Source: Paenibacillus turicensis
Lineage (GTDB): Bacteria > Bacillota > Bacilli > Paenibacillales > Paenibacillaceae
NCBI RefSeq assembly: GCF_017873435.1
Contig: NZ_JAGGKG010000010.1
Span: 1 to 64,000 of the forward strand
DNA length: 64,000 bases
Reading direction: 5' to 3'
Shown here: positions 52,615-61,065 of the stretch, one piece after another
Layout of the letters: every line of letters starts with the position of its first letter
How positions within the stretch are numbered: the first letter of the stretch is position 1
Notes under the pieces: generated by a model
Told to the model about the DNA's origin: nothing
The model's input: the letters and a program-made list of their open reading frames with translations, nothing else
Databases searched by the model: none
Program-made: the position numbers and the translations under genes

Positions 52615-53340
52615 TTATACTTCCTTCATCCGACGCTTAAACACGATAACAGCAGCAACAAAGATAACAAGTGTATACACAAGCACCCACAGCATATGTG
52701 GCAAGATTGCACTTAGATTGCCCGCCATTGTCGCACGTGCAACTTCTACTGCGTGAGCAAACGGAAGGGCATTACTAATCGCTTGTACTGCGCCACCAAA
52801 TAGATTTAAATCAAACCACATGCCACTAGATAAAGCCACAACCTGCACTAATACTGCAAAAATTCCGCCTACTTGCTTGTCTGTAAACAACGCTCCAAAT
52901 AGTAAGCCAATTCCGATAAACAATAATGAAATGGGAATCAGCATCACAACTGTAAGCATTAGATTACTAGTCACAGGAAGTCCCATAAATACGGCCGCGG
53001 TCAAGCAAATGATACTTTGTAAAAATGCCACAAACAGCAGCGGCAATGAATAGCTTAAAATATATTCCTTAGAGGATAATGGGGAAGCAAACAAACGTGT
53101 TAAAAAGGAGCTGCTTCGATCCTTTGCCAATAACATGCCTGAAAATAATGAAATAAATGAAAAACTGAATATTGCAATGGATGGTGCAAAGTTCTCCAAT
53201 TTAAAAACATCCACAGGTACACTTTTTTGTAAAATAGATACAAAATATAATAAAAATATAGGGAGTGCTAAACCAAATACAATGCTTAACGGGTCTCGAA
53301 GTAGTTCTTTTTGATTACGGGTCGCAAGTGCTGATAACAT
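52615..53340 (-). CDS. ABC-2 type exporter permease
   Basis: A 241-aa permease with six helices in the ABC-2 pattern (PLSIVFGLALPIFLLYFVSI, SIAIFSFSFISLFSGMLLAK, the conserved LLFIGIGLLFGALFTDKQ loop). It exports an unknown substrate with the neighbouring ATPase, whose stop overlaps its start (TAATG). AAGTGAGGTG precedes the ATG at 53340. Confidence 0.88.
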   Translation of the reverse strand: MLSALATRNQKELLRDPLSIVFGLALPIFLLYFVSILQKSVPVDVFKLENFAPSIAIFSFSFISLFSGMLLAKDRSSSFLTRLFASPLSSKEYILSYSLPLLFVAFLQSIICLTAAVFMGLPVTSNLMLTVVMLIPISLLFIGIGLLFGALFTDKQVGGIFAVLVQVVALSSGMWFDLNLFGGAVQAISNALPFAHAVEVARATMAGNLSAILPHMLWVLVYTLVIFVAAVIVFKRRMKEV

Positions 53341-54086
53341 TACGCTGGCACCTCACTTTCTTCTTCTGTCAACATGAGGAAGGCATCCTCAAAGCTACTT
53401 TGTTTCGTTAGTTGTAGTAATTCGTCCACCGTGCCTAACGCCTGTAGCTTCCCGCCATGCATAATTCCGATGCGATCAGACAAGCTTTCTGCTTCCTCTA
53501 AGTAATGTGTTGTCAAAATAATTGTAACCTTCCCTTTAAGACTAGAAATCACCTTCCATAAATCCCGTCTTGCTCTGACATCAAGTCCAAGTGTTGGCTC
53601 ATCAAGGAAAATGATTTGCGGATTAGTGATAATCGCCATCGCAATACTCAATCTACGCTGCAAGCCTCCAGACAATGTCTTAGCCCGATCCTTCGCTCGC
53701 TCTGATAGACCTAACATTGCCATCGCTTCAACTGCCTTCACTTTTGCTTGCTTCTTATCACTTCCATATAAGCGGGCAATCAATTCAAGGTTCTCTTTTA
53801 CAGATAAATTAGGTGCTACGGCTGTTTCCTGTGGGGATACATTTAGCTTCTTCTTCACTTCGGTTGCATGACGAGTGATACTATCGCCTAGTAAAAAGGC
53901 ATCTCCACTTGTAGGGGTAAGCAAACAGCTTAGCATTTTAATTGTCGTTGTTTTTCCTGCTCCATTTTGACCCAATAAAGAGAAAAATTCTCCTTGCTTG
54001 ATTTCTAAATTCAAATCATTTACGGCAACGCGGTGCTTATAGGTTTTTGTTAAATTCACAATTTCAATCCCGTTCACGGCTTTCAT
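53340..54086 (-). CDS. ABC exporter ATP-binding protein
   Basis: A 248-aa ATPase: Walker A LGQNGAGKTTTIKMLSC, Q-loop VSPQETAVAP, signature LSGGLQRRLSIAMAI, Walker B IIFLDEPTLGLDVRARRD and the H-loop LTTHYLEEAESLSDR. The sequence is typical of multidrug/antimicrobial-peptide exporters of the ABC-2 kind. GAGGAGG precedes the ATG, which directly follows the AbrB-like gene's stop. Confidence 0.93.
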   Translation of the reverse strand: MKAVNGIEIVNLTKTYKHRVAVNDLNLEIKQGEFFSLLGQNGAGKTTTIKMLSCLLTPTSGDAFLLGDSITRHATEVKKKLNVSPQETAVAPNLSVKENLELIARLYGSDKKQAKVKAVEAMAMLGLSERAKDRAKTLSGGLQRRLSIAMAIITNPQIIFLDEPTLGLDVRARRDLWKVISSLKGKVTIILTTHYLEEAESLSDRIGIMHGGKLQALGTVDELLQLTKQSSFEDAFLMLTEEESEVPA

Positions 54087-54323
54087 TTATTCAGCCTCCT
54101 CTGGATTCTCCTGTGCTTGAATAATTTCATTCGCAAATTGCTTAAATAAGTCATTTTTGACGATCGCAATCCCTTGCTTAATATCAGCGAGCAGAAGCAA
54201 CGTATCTCCCGGCTTAATGTCAAACAAATCACGCGCACCCTTTGGAATGACTATTTGACCTTTTTCTCCTACCTTTACTGTGCTCATAAACTTTCCGTCT
54301 TGTGATGTGTTATTTTTAACCAT
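54087..54323 (-). CDS. AbrB/MazE/SpoVT-type DNA-binding regulator
   Basis: A 78-aa swapped-hairpin regulator: TVKVGEKGQIVIPKGARDLF, then IKPGDTLLLLADIKQGIAIV. It starts the operon AbrB-ATPase-permease(-nitroreductase) and is likely to control it. The start could be ATG 54323 (AAGGAGG eleven bases upstream) or ATG 54287. Four 9-bp repeats lie upstream. Confidence 0.88.
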   Translation of the reverse strand: MVKNNTSQDGKFMSTVKVGEKGQIVIPKGARDLFDIKPGDTLLLLADIKQGIAIVKNDLFKQFANEIIQAQENPEEAE

Positions 54324-54434
54324 CTACCGATATGCCTCCTTAGTTTTTGATTCATCCATAATATAAAATTCCAATTTAAAGATATAAGTTATACTTTTAT
54401 CACGAGTCCTACTTTTACAACAAGTTATATTTTT

Positions 54435-54470
54435 CATACTTTTCGTACTTTTCATACTTATTATACTTCT
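54435..54470 (-). repeat. Four 9-bp tandem repeats upstream of the AbrB-like gene
   Basis: Read on the plus strand the units are CATACTTTT, CGTACTTTT, CATACTTAT and TATACTTCT, perfectly phased at nine bases. More TACTTTT words precede them at 54392-54398 and 54410-54416. They lie 110-150 bases upstream of the regulator's start and are candidate operators; AbrB-type proteins bind AT-rich repeated sites. Confidence 0.6.
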
Positions 54471-54513
54471 CAGGAAATAAATTAGCAATAAAAATACTTA
54501 ATAAAATGAAATA

Positions 54514-54548
54514 CAAAAAAACAGGAGCCAGATTGAACTGCACTCCTG
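54514..54548 (-). terminator. Intrinsic terminator after splB
   Basis: On the minus strand CAGGAG pairs with CTCCTG around a 15-base loop, followed by a T run of seven or eight. It lies about 50 bases past the splB stop. Confidence 0.75.
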
Positions 54549-54600
54549 CTTTTATAATTTGAACTATCATTTACTACTCATTTACTACGATCACGTAATT

Positions 54601-55629
54601 TTAAGTAAAATACTCCAGCTTCGCTTGTGGGAAAAACTTCTTCATACAGCCATGCAGATGTTCCTTCAGTTCCTCTTCTTCTTCCTTCTGATAAATATAT
54701 TTGCCAATGCCATATTTGCCCCATTTGTATCTACGTTTTTCCTCATCTAGCTCCAGCTTAGTCATCGGATAATTTTTTTCAATCACTCGTTTAGCAGGCT
54801 TCGTGAAGCGATGCTGTATAAATTCAAACGTAATGTCATCACGTGCATCTTTGTCTAGCTCATCATCGAGTCGTTCAAACATATGGTAATATCCATCTTT
54901 CCAGCCCTCATGTAGATAAATTGGCGCTACAATAAAGCCTAACGGATATCCTGCACGAGCAACCTTACCTGCCGCCTCAATACGTTGTGCTAATGGTGAA
55001 GTACCCGGCTCAAAATTTTTAATGACATAATCCGCATTTACACTAAACCGAAATCTTGTTTTTCCATTGTGATTGGCATCTAGCAAATGATCCACATGAT
55101 GAAACTTGGTCACAAACCGTAGCTTTCCATATTCTGATTGTCCAAAATGTTCAATCGCTCTTTTTAATGTATGCGTCAGGTGGTCAATGCCAACAATATC
55201 AGACGTACAGGACGCTTCAAACCTTGTGAATTCTGGTGCCCGCTCCTTCATATAGCTATCTGCTTGCGCTAGAATTTCCTCCACATTAACATAAGTACGA
55301 ATGTAGGGCTTACTCCCCATCGTCGTCTGCAAATAGCAATAATGACAATGCCCCATACACCCTGTAGCAAAAGGAATGGCAAATTCGGCAGAAGGCTTGG
55401 ACGTATCAAATTTTAACGTTTTACGCACACCAACCACAAGCGTTGATTTGGCAACCCGGTAGCGCTGTAGATCACTTTCACCAGGCAAATTCCGTACCTG
55501 ATTATGCGAAGTCGTATACCGAATTTCTGCGTTCAGCTTTTTAAATTTATCATGTAGCTCTACACCAAGCGGGTAATCCAGTGCGTCTGGCTCAAAATAA
55601 ATGAGTCGTGGCATAAATGGCGCAATCAT
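54601..55629 (-). CDS. splB: Spore photoproduct lyase SplB
   Basis: Radical SAM enzyme that directly reverses the spore photoproduct thymine dimer during germination. The [4Fe-4S] motif is FATGCMGHCHYCYLQTTMGS (CxxxCxxC). Other family pieces are MPRLIYFEPDALDYPLG, TRFEASCTSDIVGIDHLTH and FRFSVNADYVIKNFEPG. At 342 aa it is full length. The ATG at 55629 overlaps the splA stop (ATGA). Confidence 0.96.
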   Translation of the reverse strand: MIAPFMPRLIYFEPDALDYPLGVELHDKFKKLNAEIRYTTSHNQVRNLPGESDLQRYRVAKSTLVVGVRKTLKFDTSKPSAEFAIPFATGCMGHCHYCYLQTTMGSKPYIRTYVNVEEILAQADSYMKERAPEFTRFEASCTSDIVGIDHLTHTLKRAIEHFGQSEYGKLRFVTKFHHVDHLLDANHNGKTRFRFSVNADYVIKNFEPGTSPLAQRIEAAGKVARAGYPLGFIVAPIYLHEGWKDGYYHMFERLDDELDKDARDDITFEFIQHRFTKPAKRVIEKNYPMTKLELDEEKRRYKWGKYGIGKYIYQKEEEEELKEHLHGCMKKFFPQAKLEYFT

Positions 55630-55892
55630 TGAAAGCTCCCTTCCACGGCACCACCAAAGTAATAGCTATATGCCTCATTTGCTTCAGATTCAGTTGCATA
55701 CACCGCCATTTCTGCTGTGAGTGGATAATAGGTCTCATATAAAAATACGGCGAGCTCCCCCGGTTTTTCAGGGTGATTAATGACAGCTGCCTGCTGTACA
55801 TTAGCTACGTCCTGTGTATGCGGATTACGATAAATTACATAAACGACATCGCCTGGGTTGTAGTTTGCATTGGAGTTATTATAAGCTTGCAT
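55626..55892 (-). CDS. splA: SplA-like regulator of the spore photoproduct lyase operon
   Basis: An 88-aa protein. The NYNPGDVVYVIYRNPHTQDV region and LAVFLYETYYPLTAEMAVYA match SplA of Bacillus, a TRAP-like negative regulator of splB. ATG 55892 follows AAGGTG; the frame is open much further upstream but without coding character. It overlaps splB by four bases, forming the classical splAB operon. Confidence 0.9.
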   Translation of the reverse strand: MQAYNNSNANYNPGDVVYVIYRNPHTQDVANVQQAAVINHPEKPGELAVFLYETYYPLTAEMAVYATESEANEAYSYYFGGAVEGSFQ

Positions 55893-56113
55893 AAACGGGT
55901 CACCTTCTTTTTTTGTCTTTGTAGGGCAAATAAAACATCCATTTGTAATTACCTTTAAATATCCCCAACATATACAAAAATTATATTTACTAAATATGGA
56001 AACACATAAAGTAACAGATGAAATTTCATTCCGATAATAGCCGTAATCAGCATGATATCTTCTTCCATGGTAAACTAATATAAACAACTAAAGATTGGAG
56101 TTTAACTTAAACT

Positions 56114-56890
56114 ATGAGCTATAAAATTGTCTTTTTTGATATTGATGGCACATTAATTAATGAGCATATGGAAATTCCGCAAGATACAATAGATGCAATT
56201 CAACAATTAAAAGCAAATGGCATTGAACCTGTCATTGCTACTGGACGTACACCCTTTAATTTTGAGCCACTACTTCAGAAATTAGATATTCATTCCTTTA
56301 TTAGTCTAAATGGCACCTATGTCGTTTATAAAGGGAAACCACTGTTCAAGCAAATGTTACCCAAAGAGCATATCAAGAAGCTAATTGAGTATGCGGAACG
56401 TAACCAGCATGCGCTTGTTTTTGTGGGAAGTGACGATTACTTTTCCAATTCAAAAGAGCACCCCTTTGTCCTGGAATCACTTAGCTCCCTTCATTTAAAG
56501 GAAGCAAGCTTTGACCCGAACTTTTGGCAAAAAACTGATATTTATCAGGTATTTCTTCATTGTAAAGCGGAAGACGAGCCGTTGTATAAGGAGATGGCTG
56601 AGGATTTGCGGATGATTCGTTGGCATGAAAAAGCAGTGGATGTCACCATTCAGGGCAGTTCAAAAGCCGAGGGAATTAAAGCGATGTTAGACAAGCTTAA
56701 CCTCACTACTGCGGATGCTGTTGCTTTTGGTGATGGTTTAAACGATAAAGAAATGTTAGATGAGGTTGGGCTTGGCATTGCGATGGGGAATGCACATCCG
56801 GACTTACTACCTTTAGCAGACTATGTCACGGCTTCTGTTGATGAGGGTGGAATTTCACAGGGCTTGCGTTATGCAGGGCTGATAAAATAG
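56114..56890 (+). CDS. Cof-type HAD family phosphatase
   Basis: A 258-aa haloacid-dehalogenase-type phosphatase. Motif I is VFFDIDGTLIN, motif II the IATGRTP region, motif III SSKAEGIKAM and motif IV FGDGLNDKEML with IAMGNAHPDL. Cof-type enzymes act on sugar phosphates or flavin/pyridoxal phosphates; substrate unknown. It diverges from splAB. No strong ribosome binding site is close to the ATG, only GGAG about 15 bases upstream. Confidence 0.9.
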   Translation: MSYKIVFFDIDGTLINEHMEIPQDTIDAIQQLKANGIEPVIATGRTPFNFEPLLQKLDIHSFISLNGTYVVYKGKPLFKQMLPKEHIKKLIEYAERNQHALVFVGSDDYFSNSKEHPFVLESLSSLHLKEASFDPNFWQKTDIYQVFLHCKAEDEPLYKEMAEDLRMIRWHEKAVDVTIQGSSKAEGIKAMLDKLNLTTADAVAFGDGLNDKEMLDEVGLGIAMGNAHPDLLPLADYVTASVDEGGISQGLRYAGLIK

Positions 56891-56903
56891 GTAATTAAAT
56901 AGG

Positions 56904-56971
56904 TTAGAAATTAGTACTTGCCAACGATAAGTGTCTGGCAGCCACGATCCAGACCGTTCTTGCGATTATTG
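56904..56971 (+). repeat. Second copy of the mutS-mutL repeat segment
   Basis: Shares TTAGAAATTAGTACTTG (17 of 17), the hairpin CTGG-N10-CCAG with a similar loop (CAGCCACGAT here, TGGCTACGAT there), and GTTCTTGCGATT(A/G)TTG (15 of 16) with the minus strand of 20149-20215. Here the hairpin is extended to GTCTGG/CCAGAC. The second terminal repeat is absent. Lies just after the HAD gene, 33 kb from the other end of its relative. Confidence 0.7.
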
Positions 56972-56989
56972 AGCCAAAAATTCATTTAA

Positions 56990-57048
56990 AAAAACTTGCG
57001 GACAAAGGAAGAGCTTAAAAAGCTGCCTATGACTGCAAGTTTTTAATT
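56990..57048 (+). terminator. Terminator-like hairpin after the HAD gene
   Basis: AAAAACTTGC (56990-56999) and GCAAGTTTTT (57035-57044) form a ten-pair stem with a 35-base loop, and a T run is included in the 3' arm. The gene-free stretch 56891-57217 also holds the repeat copy and a small GAAGCT/AGCTTC hairpin at 57107-57123. Confidence 0.55.
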
Positions 57049-57217
57049 TTACGTTAGATCTTAATAATGCTGAGTATTATCAATTATAAATTTAAACTTA
57101 GAAGATGAAGCTGATCAAGCTTCGTTAGGTCTTTTCATAACAACAACGAAAATCACAAGGTACAAGCGAACAAAGGAGAATTATAGAGCAACTTATTTAC
57201 AAAGCACATAGCTTTTA

Positions 57218-58132
57218 TTAATTTTGCTTTGCAATAATTGTGTTCGTCATTTTCCCTCTACGCTCTGATACAAATAGTCCAACAAGCGTAAGCAATGTAC
57301 CTGCAATAGCCATACCTGTCATTTTTTCATGTAAAACAATGATCGAGGTTGCTACCGTGATAACGGGTACTAAGTATATATACAGACTCGTATTAATCGC
57401 CCCTACTATTTTTACTGCTAAATTCCACGTCACAAAACAGAGCGCTGATGCGCCTAAGCCTAAAAATAACATATTAAATAAATAGACCGGCTCCAACAGG
57501 ACTTCAAAGCTTGGCTTAAATTCAAATATAAATAAAGCAGGGATCATACATAGTAGACCATATAAAAAGATTTTGCGAGTACTTTGTATCATATTATAAC
57601 CAAAGCTACTAATTTTTTTGGTAAATACAGAATATGCGGCCCATACAATTGAAGCTAATATCGCCAAAATATCACCTAGAGGGTTTAACTGTAGCTGAGT
57701 ACTTCCATTAAAACTAATTAAAAACACGCCAATAGCCGCAATCATAAAACCTCCAAAAAATGAAAAGCTTAATTTCTCCCCCTCTAAAAATAGATGCGCA
57801 AATATAGCAGTAAAAAATGGAGCAATACAAATAATAACCCCTACGTTCGAGGCAAAGGTGTAGGTTAACGCAATATTTTCTAGCAAATAATATAAGGTTA
57901 CACCACATAATCCCGCCGCTACAAAATATAGCTCCTGCTTCTTTTCCTTCACCTTTAGCCTACGGGGATAAATGAGAAATAGAATAACAAAACCAATCAC
58001 AAACCTCAAAAACAAAATTTCAATTGGAGAAATGACACGTAATAAAACTTTTGTAGAAATAAATGTCGTTCCCCATATCAAGATTGTAATCAGGGCTAGT
58101 AAATGTCCTATGGGCTCTTTTTCCTTTTGCAT
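57218..58132 (-). CDS. EamA family transporter (DMT superfamily)
   Basis: A 304-aa membrane protein with ten helices in two EamA repeats (GHLLALITILIWGTTFISTK opens the first; NPLGDILAILASIVWAAYSV the second). Such proteins export metabolites such as amino acids. AAAGGAG precedes the ATG. The AraC regulator directly upstream in the same direction, 50 bases away, is likely to regulate it. Confidence 0.9.
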   Translation of the reverse strand: MQKEKEPIGHLLALITILIWGTTFISTKVLLRVISPIEILFLRFVIGFVILFLIYPRRLKVKEKKQELYFVAAGLCGVTLYYLLENIALTYTFASNVGVIICIAPFFTAIFAHLFLEGEKLSFSFFGGFMIAAIGVFLISFNGSTQLQLNPLGDILAILASIVWAAYSVFTKKISSFGYNMIQSTRKIFLYGLLCMIPALFIFEFKPSFEVLLEPVYLFNMLFLGLGASALCFVTWNLAVKIVGAINTSLYIYLVPVITVATSIIVLHEKMTGMAIAGTLLTLVGLFVSERRGKMTNTIIAKQN

Positions 58133-58182
58133 CTCTACTCCTTTCAGTCAAAAAATCTTTATAGGTCTAATCGCTTGAATAG

Positions 58183-58995
58183 CTACTTAAAAATATTCAT
58201 ATATTGTCTTGGCGTTAATCCAATAAACTTTTTGAAAAAATTTGTGAAATGACTTTGATCCGTAAATCCGGTTTGAAAAGCGACCTCAATTGGCAAAACG
58301 CCTTGCTCTAATAGCTTTTTAGCTTTGCTAATCCGTATCGTCTGTAAATAACTGTATGGGGAAATCCCCATTTGCTTCGTAAAAGAACGCATTAAGTAAT
58401 ATTTACTTAATCCTGTTAGCTTACATAAATCATCCAATGTAACTGCTGTTCGATAATTATTTTCTATAAAATCACAAATGGCTTGAATCTGAAGACTGGG
58501 CTCGGTATTTCCAGCTCCAATCTGTTGATCTGTATATTCCAAAAGTAATTGCTCAATTAGAAAAAAAAAGCTTTCCTCCTTGTGTAGCTCGTTATCCTCC
58601 TGCATGATCATGATATGCAGTTCTCGGAGTAAGCTAACTAATTCAGAGCGAAAGACTACCTGTGTAGTAAACTGTGGTAGTTGATCTTGGCCTGTAATTT
58701 CAAATACCGCTTTTCGCATAATGTCAATAGAAATATTAAGACAACGATAATCAAGTGCTTGTTCATCAGTTTGTTCGCAGGCATGATTATCAAAGGGATT
58801 AAATAGCAGTAAATCCCCAGGATGGATGGTATACTCTTTATTTTTATACGTTAAATAACGAGTCCCTTTTTCAATAAAACCAATGACATAATAATCATGA
58901 AAATGATTGGGGAATTTTTGCATAATACCTTCAAAATGATAGGCTTCTAGCTGTAAATCGCTATCGTATTTCACTGTTCTTTTCTCTTGCTTCAT
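58183..58995 (-). CDS. AraC family transcriptional regulator
   Basis: A 270-aa regulator: N-terminal cupin sensor (HFHDYYVIGFIEKGTRYLTY, then HPGDLLLFNPFDNHACEQ) and two C-terminal AraC helix-turn-helices (LDDLCKLTGLSKYYLMRSFT and IEVAFQTGFTDQSHFTNFFK, ending GLTPRQYMN). It precedes the EamA transporter gene and probably controls it. AAGGAGG precedes the ATG. Confidence 0.93.
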   Translation of the reverse strand: MKQEKRTVKYDSDLQLEAYHFEGIMQKFPNHFHDYYVIGFIEKGTRYLTYKNKEYTIHPGDLLLFNPFDNHACEQTDEQALDYRCLNISIDIMRKAVFEITGQDQLPQFTTQVVFRSELVSLLRELHIMIMQEDNELHKEESFFFLIEQLLLEYTDQQIGAGNTEPSLQIQAICDFIENNYRTAVTLDDLCKLTGLSKYYLMRSFTKQMGISPYSYLQTIRISKAKKLLEQGVLPIEVAFQTGFTDQSHFTNFFKKFIGLTPRQYMNIFK

Positions 58996-59105
58996 TCTTA
59001 CCTCCTTAACTGTAATAGCGCTGTAATTTACTTTAGCACGGTTAGGCAGGCCTATTCTTGTATGATGTTGCCCTAACTGACATTGCCCTTCGTGATACGT
59101 TAAGG

Positions 59106-59579
59106 TTAAGCACTTGGTGCTTGATTTTTAATATGATCACGTCTAAAATCACCTAGCTTAAACACCACAATTCCAAGTACAATTATCATCACACCAAGTA
59201 GCTTATTCCAGCTAAAGGGGATCTTTTCAAGTCCTAATACGCCAAGTGAATCCCACAACAATGCGGTGCCAAGCTGAGCGGTTACCACGATGGAGATCGC
59301 AAAGGTTGGATCAAGATTTTTCATCGCATGAACTAAACAAAAGACGACGCCAACTCCAATTAAACCGCTGAAAATATACCATAGCTTTAATCCCTCTAGA
59401 TTGAACATGCTACTTCCTTGGGTAATGAAACCAAGCAGAAAGGAGGCTAGAAAACCCATGCCAAGCACAAGCGTAGTTGTAGACCACGAGTTATTGTACA
59501 CGTTCACTTTACTATTGAACACAGTTTGTACACTGACTAATAATCCCGCTAAGCTTGCTAGTAATATTCCAGTAATCAT
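59106..59579 (-). CDS. Small DMT transporter (YdcZ/DUF606 type), copy 1
   Basis: A 157-aa membrane protein of five helices, the half-size DMT type: MITGILLASLAGLLVSVQTV, LWYIFSGLIGVGVVFCLVHA, AISIVVTAQLGTALLWDSLG and LGVMIIVLGIVVFKLGDF. Two such genes flank a Crp/Fnr regulator here, suggesting that they form a heteromeric pair. AAGGAGAG precedes the ATG. Direct repeats lie in its upstream region. Confidence 0.85.
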   Translation of the reverse strand: MITGILLASLAGLLVSVQTVFNSKVNVYNNSWSTTTLVLGMGFLASFLLGFITQGSSMFNLEGLKLWYIFSGLIGVGVVFCLVHAMKNLDPTFAISIVVTAQLGTALLWDSLGVLGLEKIPFSWNKLLGVMIIVLGIVVFKLGDFRRDHIKNQAPSA

Positions 59580-59637
59580 TTTTAATTTCTCTCCTTAATT
59601 TTTAATCTTTCTCCTGTAGTAATGCTTATTAGTCATA

Positions 59638-59691
59638 AGCAAAGTGTTATATTTGTAGCAAAGTTTTATATCATAGCAAGGTGTTAAATTA
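59638..59691 (-). repeat. Three direct repeats upstream of the DMT gene
   Basis: Three copies of a unit reading AACACTTTGCTA-type on the minus strand (AGCAAAGTGTTATATTT, AGCAAAGTTTTATATCA and AGCAAGGTGTTAAATTA on the plus strand) start at 59638, 59657 and 59675, spaced 18-19 bases. They lie between the stop of the Crp/Fnr gene and the start of the DMT gene, in its likely promoter region. The unit is not a palindrome, so a Crp site is not obvious. Confidence 0.55.
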
Positions 59692-60390
59692 TGGTGTTGT
59701 CTTGCCATCTACCATCGCCTGTAAGCCTTCTAAATCCCGAATATAAATCGTCCCTCTTGCCCCTCGTGACACTAAACCTTTTTCACAAAATTTGCCGACA
59801 ATCCGATTGAGATGACGATAGCTTGTTCCAATTAAATTTGCCGTATCTGCAAGACCGATGACTTCATGTCCAAAAGATCCATTCATAGCAGCTTCCTCTG
59901 AAACGTGTGACAGCAAATAGCTAGCTAACCTAATCTCTACAGGGTGCATAAGATTAAAGCTAAGAAAATCTGATTTTATATAAAATTTGCGTGTGATGAT
60001 ATCCAACAAAAAACGCAAGAAAGGGGGGTGCTCATTGCCAAGCTTTCTTAACCAAGCATAAGGAATTCCGATTAAATACACCTCTGTCACCGCTTCGACT
60101 GTATTGATAATTTCGATTTGCCTTATGTATTCAATTTCACCTACAATCTCTAATGGTGATTTAAAGGAAACAATTAGTGACTGCCCCTCTTGGGAGTTGG
60201 AGTATATTTTAATACGTCCCTGTACAAGCACATAGAGGTGCTCCAATTGTTGACCCTGATAGCATATAACATCCCCCGAACTAAGCTTGTATAACGTAAT
60301 GTGACTACGTAATGGTGCATGAAATACCTCTTCTAGCTGAAACTGCTCTAAGTAACCATTAAGCTGTTCTTGATCGTGGACTTCCTTCAT
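59689..60390 (-). CDS. Crp/Fnr family transcriptional regulator (YeiL-like)
   Basis: A 233-aa regulator: N-terminal cyclic-nucleotide-binding-like domain (SGDVICYQGQQLEHLYVLVQ, LIVSFKSPLEIVGEIEYIRQ) and a C-terminal helix-turn-helix (GLADTANLIGTSYRHLNRIV). There are no cysteine clusters for an iron-sulphur cluster. It lies between two small DMT genes, which it probably regulates. AAAGGGAGGTG precedes the ATG. Confidence 0.88.
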   Translation of the reverse strand: MKEVHDQEQLNGYLEQFQLEEVFHAPLRSHITLYKLSSGDVICYQGQQLEHLYVLVQGRIKIYSNSQEGQSLIVSFKSPLEIVGEIEYIRQIEIINTVEAVTEVYLIGIPYAWLRKLGNEHPPFLRFLLDIITRKFYIKSDFLSFNLMHPVEIRLASYLLSHVSEEAAMNGSFGHEVIGLADTANLIGTSYRHLNRIVGKFCEKGLVSRGARGTIYIRDLEGLQAMVDGKTTP

Positions 60391-60433
60391 AACGAAAACA
60401 CCTCCCTTTTCCCCAGCCTCTGTGCTTCTCCGA

Positions 60434-60862
60434 CTATAGTTTTAAAACAATAACACCTAAAATCATTAGAGCAATACCCGCAAAATGCAATACACCCATC
60501 TTTCGTTTAATCACGTCAAACCATCCGTTTGTATCAATAAGAAAGGTCATCGTTAATTGGGCTATAAGCAATGCAGAGATTGTAAACGTTACTCCAATCT
60601 GTCCAATTGCCGTCACTTCACTAAAAATAATGATCGCCGCTAGTGCACCACCCATTAAATATAATGGCTTGACCTTACGAATTCCCTTCCAAGACCCCCC
60701 ACGAGCTACCAATAAGATCAATGCTGCTGCAATAAAACCCGTAAACTGAGTTAGTGCCGCCGCCTGCCATGTTCCAATATGTGCCCCAATTGATGCATTA
60801 GCTACCCCTTGCAATGTAATAAATGCACCAGCAAGAATCGCATATATAATTCCCTTTAGCAC
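60434..60862 (-). CDS. Small DMT transporter (YdcZ/DUF606 type), copy 2
   Basis: A 142-aa membrane protein of five helices: LKGIIYAILAGAFITLQGVA, AALTQFTGFIAAALILLVAR, PLYLMGGALAAIIIFSEVTA and HFAGIALMILGVIVLKL. Related to copy 1 at 59106-59579. GTG 60862 follows AGGAG; a GTG three codons upstream abuts the site. It is the first gene of the DMT-Crp-DMT unit. Confidence 0.83.
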   Translation of the reverse strand: MLKGIIYAILAGAFITLQGVANASIGAHIGTWQAAALTQFTGFIAAALILLVARGGSWKGIRKVKPLYLMGGALAAIIIFSEVTAIGQIGVTFTISALLIAQLTMTFLIDTNGWFDVIKRKMGVLHFAGIALMILGVIVLKL

Positions 60863-60951
60863 TTTCCCCACTCCTATAACGTGTCTTGTAATCTGTAACT
60901 ATTAAATGATACTTTTAAGTGGATTAAAAGGACATATGTCCTAAACTAAAT

Positions 60952-61034
60952 ATAAAAAAACCCTAGACATCTGCAACTCAAAGCATTTAACCATTATCTT
61001 ATTGGATGTCGTCTATTCAGGGTTCTGTTTTTTT
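60952..61034. terminator. Terminator-like long hairpin
   Basis: ACCCTAGACATC pairs with GATGTC-G-TCTATTCAGGGT (GACATC/GATGTC and CCCT/AGGG), with T runs on both sides. It separates the DMT gene from the DUF3237-like gene and may serve both directions. Confidence 0.55.
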
Positions 61035-61065
61035 GTTATCTGTCTTGTTATCTATTTTTTTGTCA

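Noticed and set aside
54435-54470. Possible CRISPR array
   Set aside because: The units are 9 bases with no spacers, and no cas genes are in the window.
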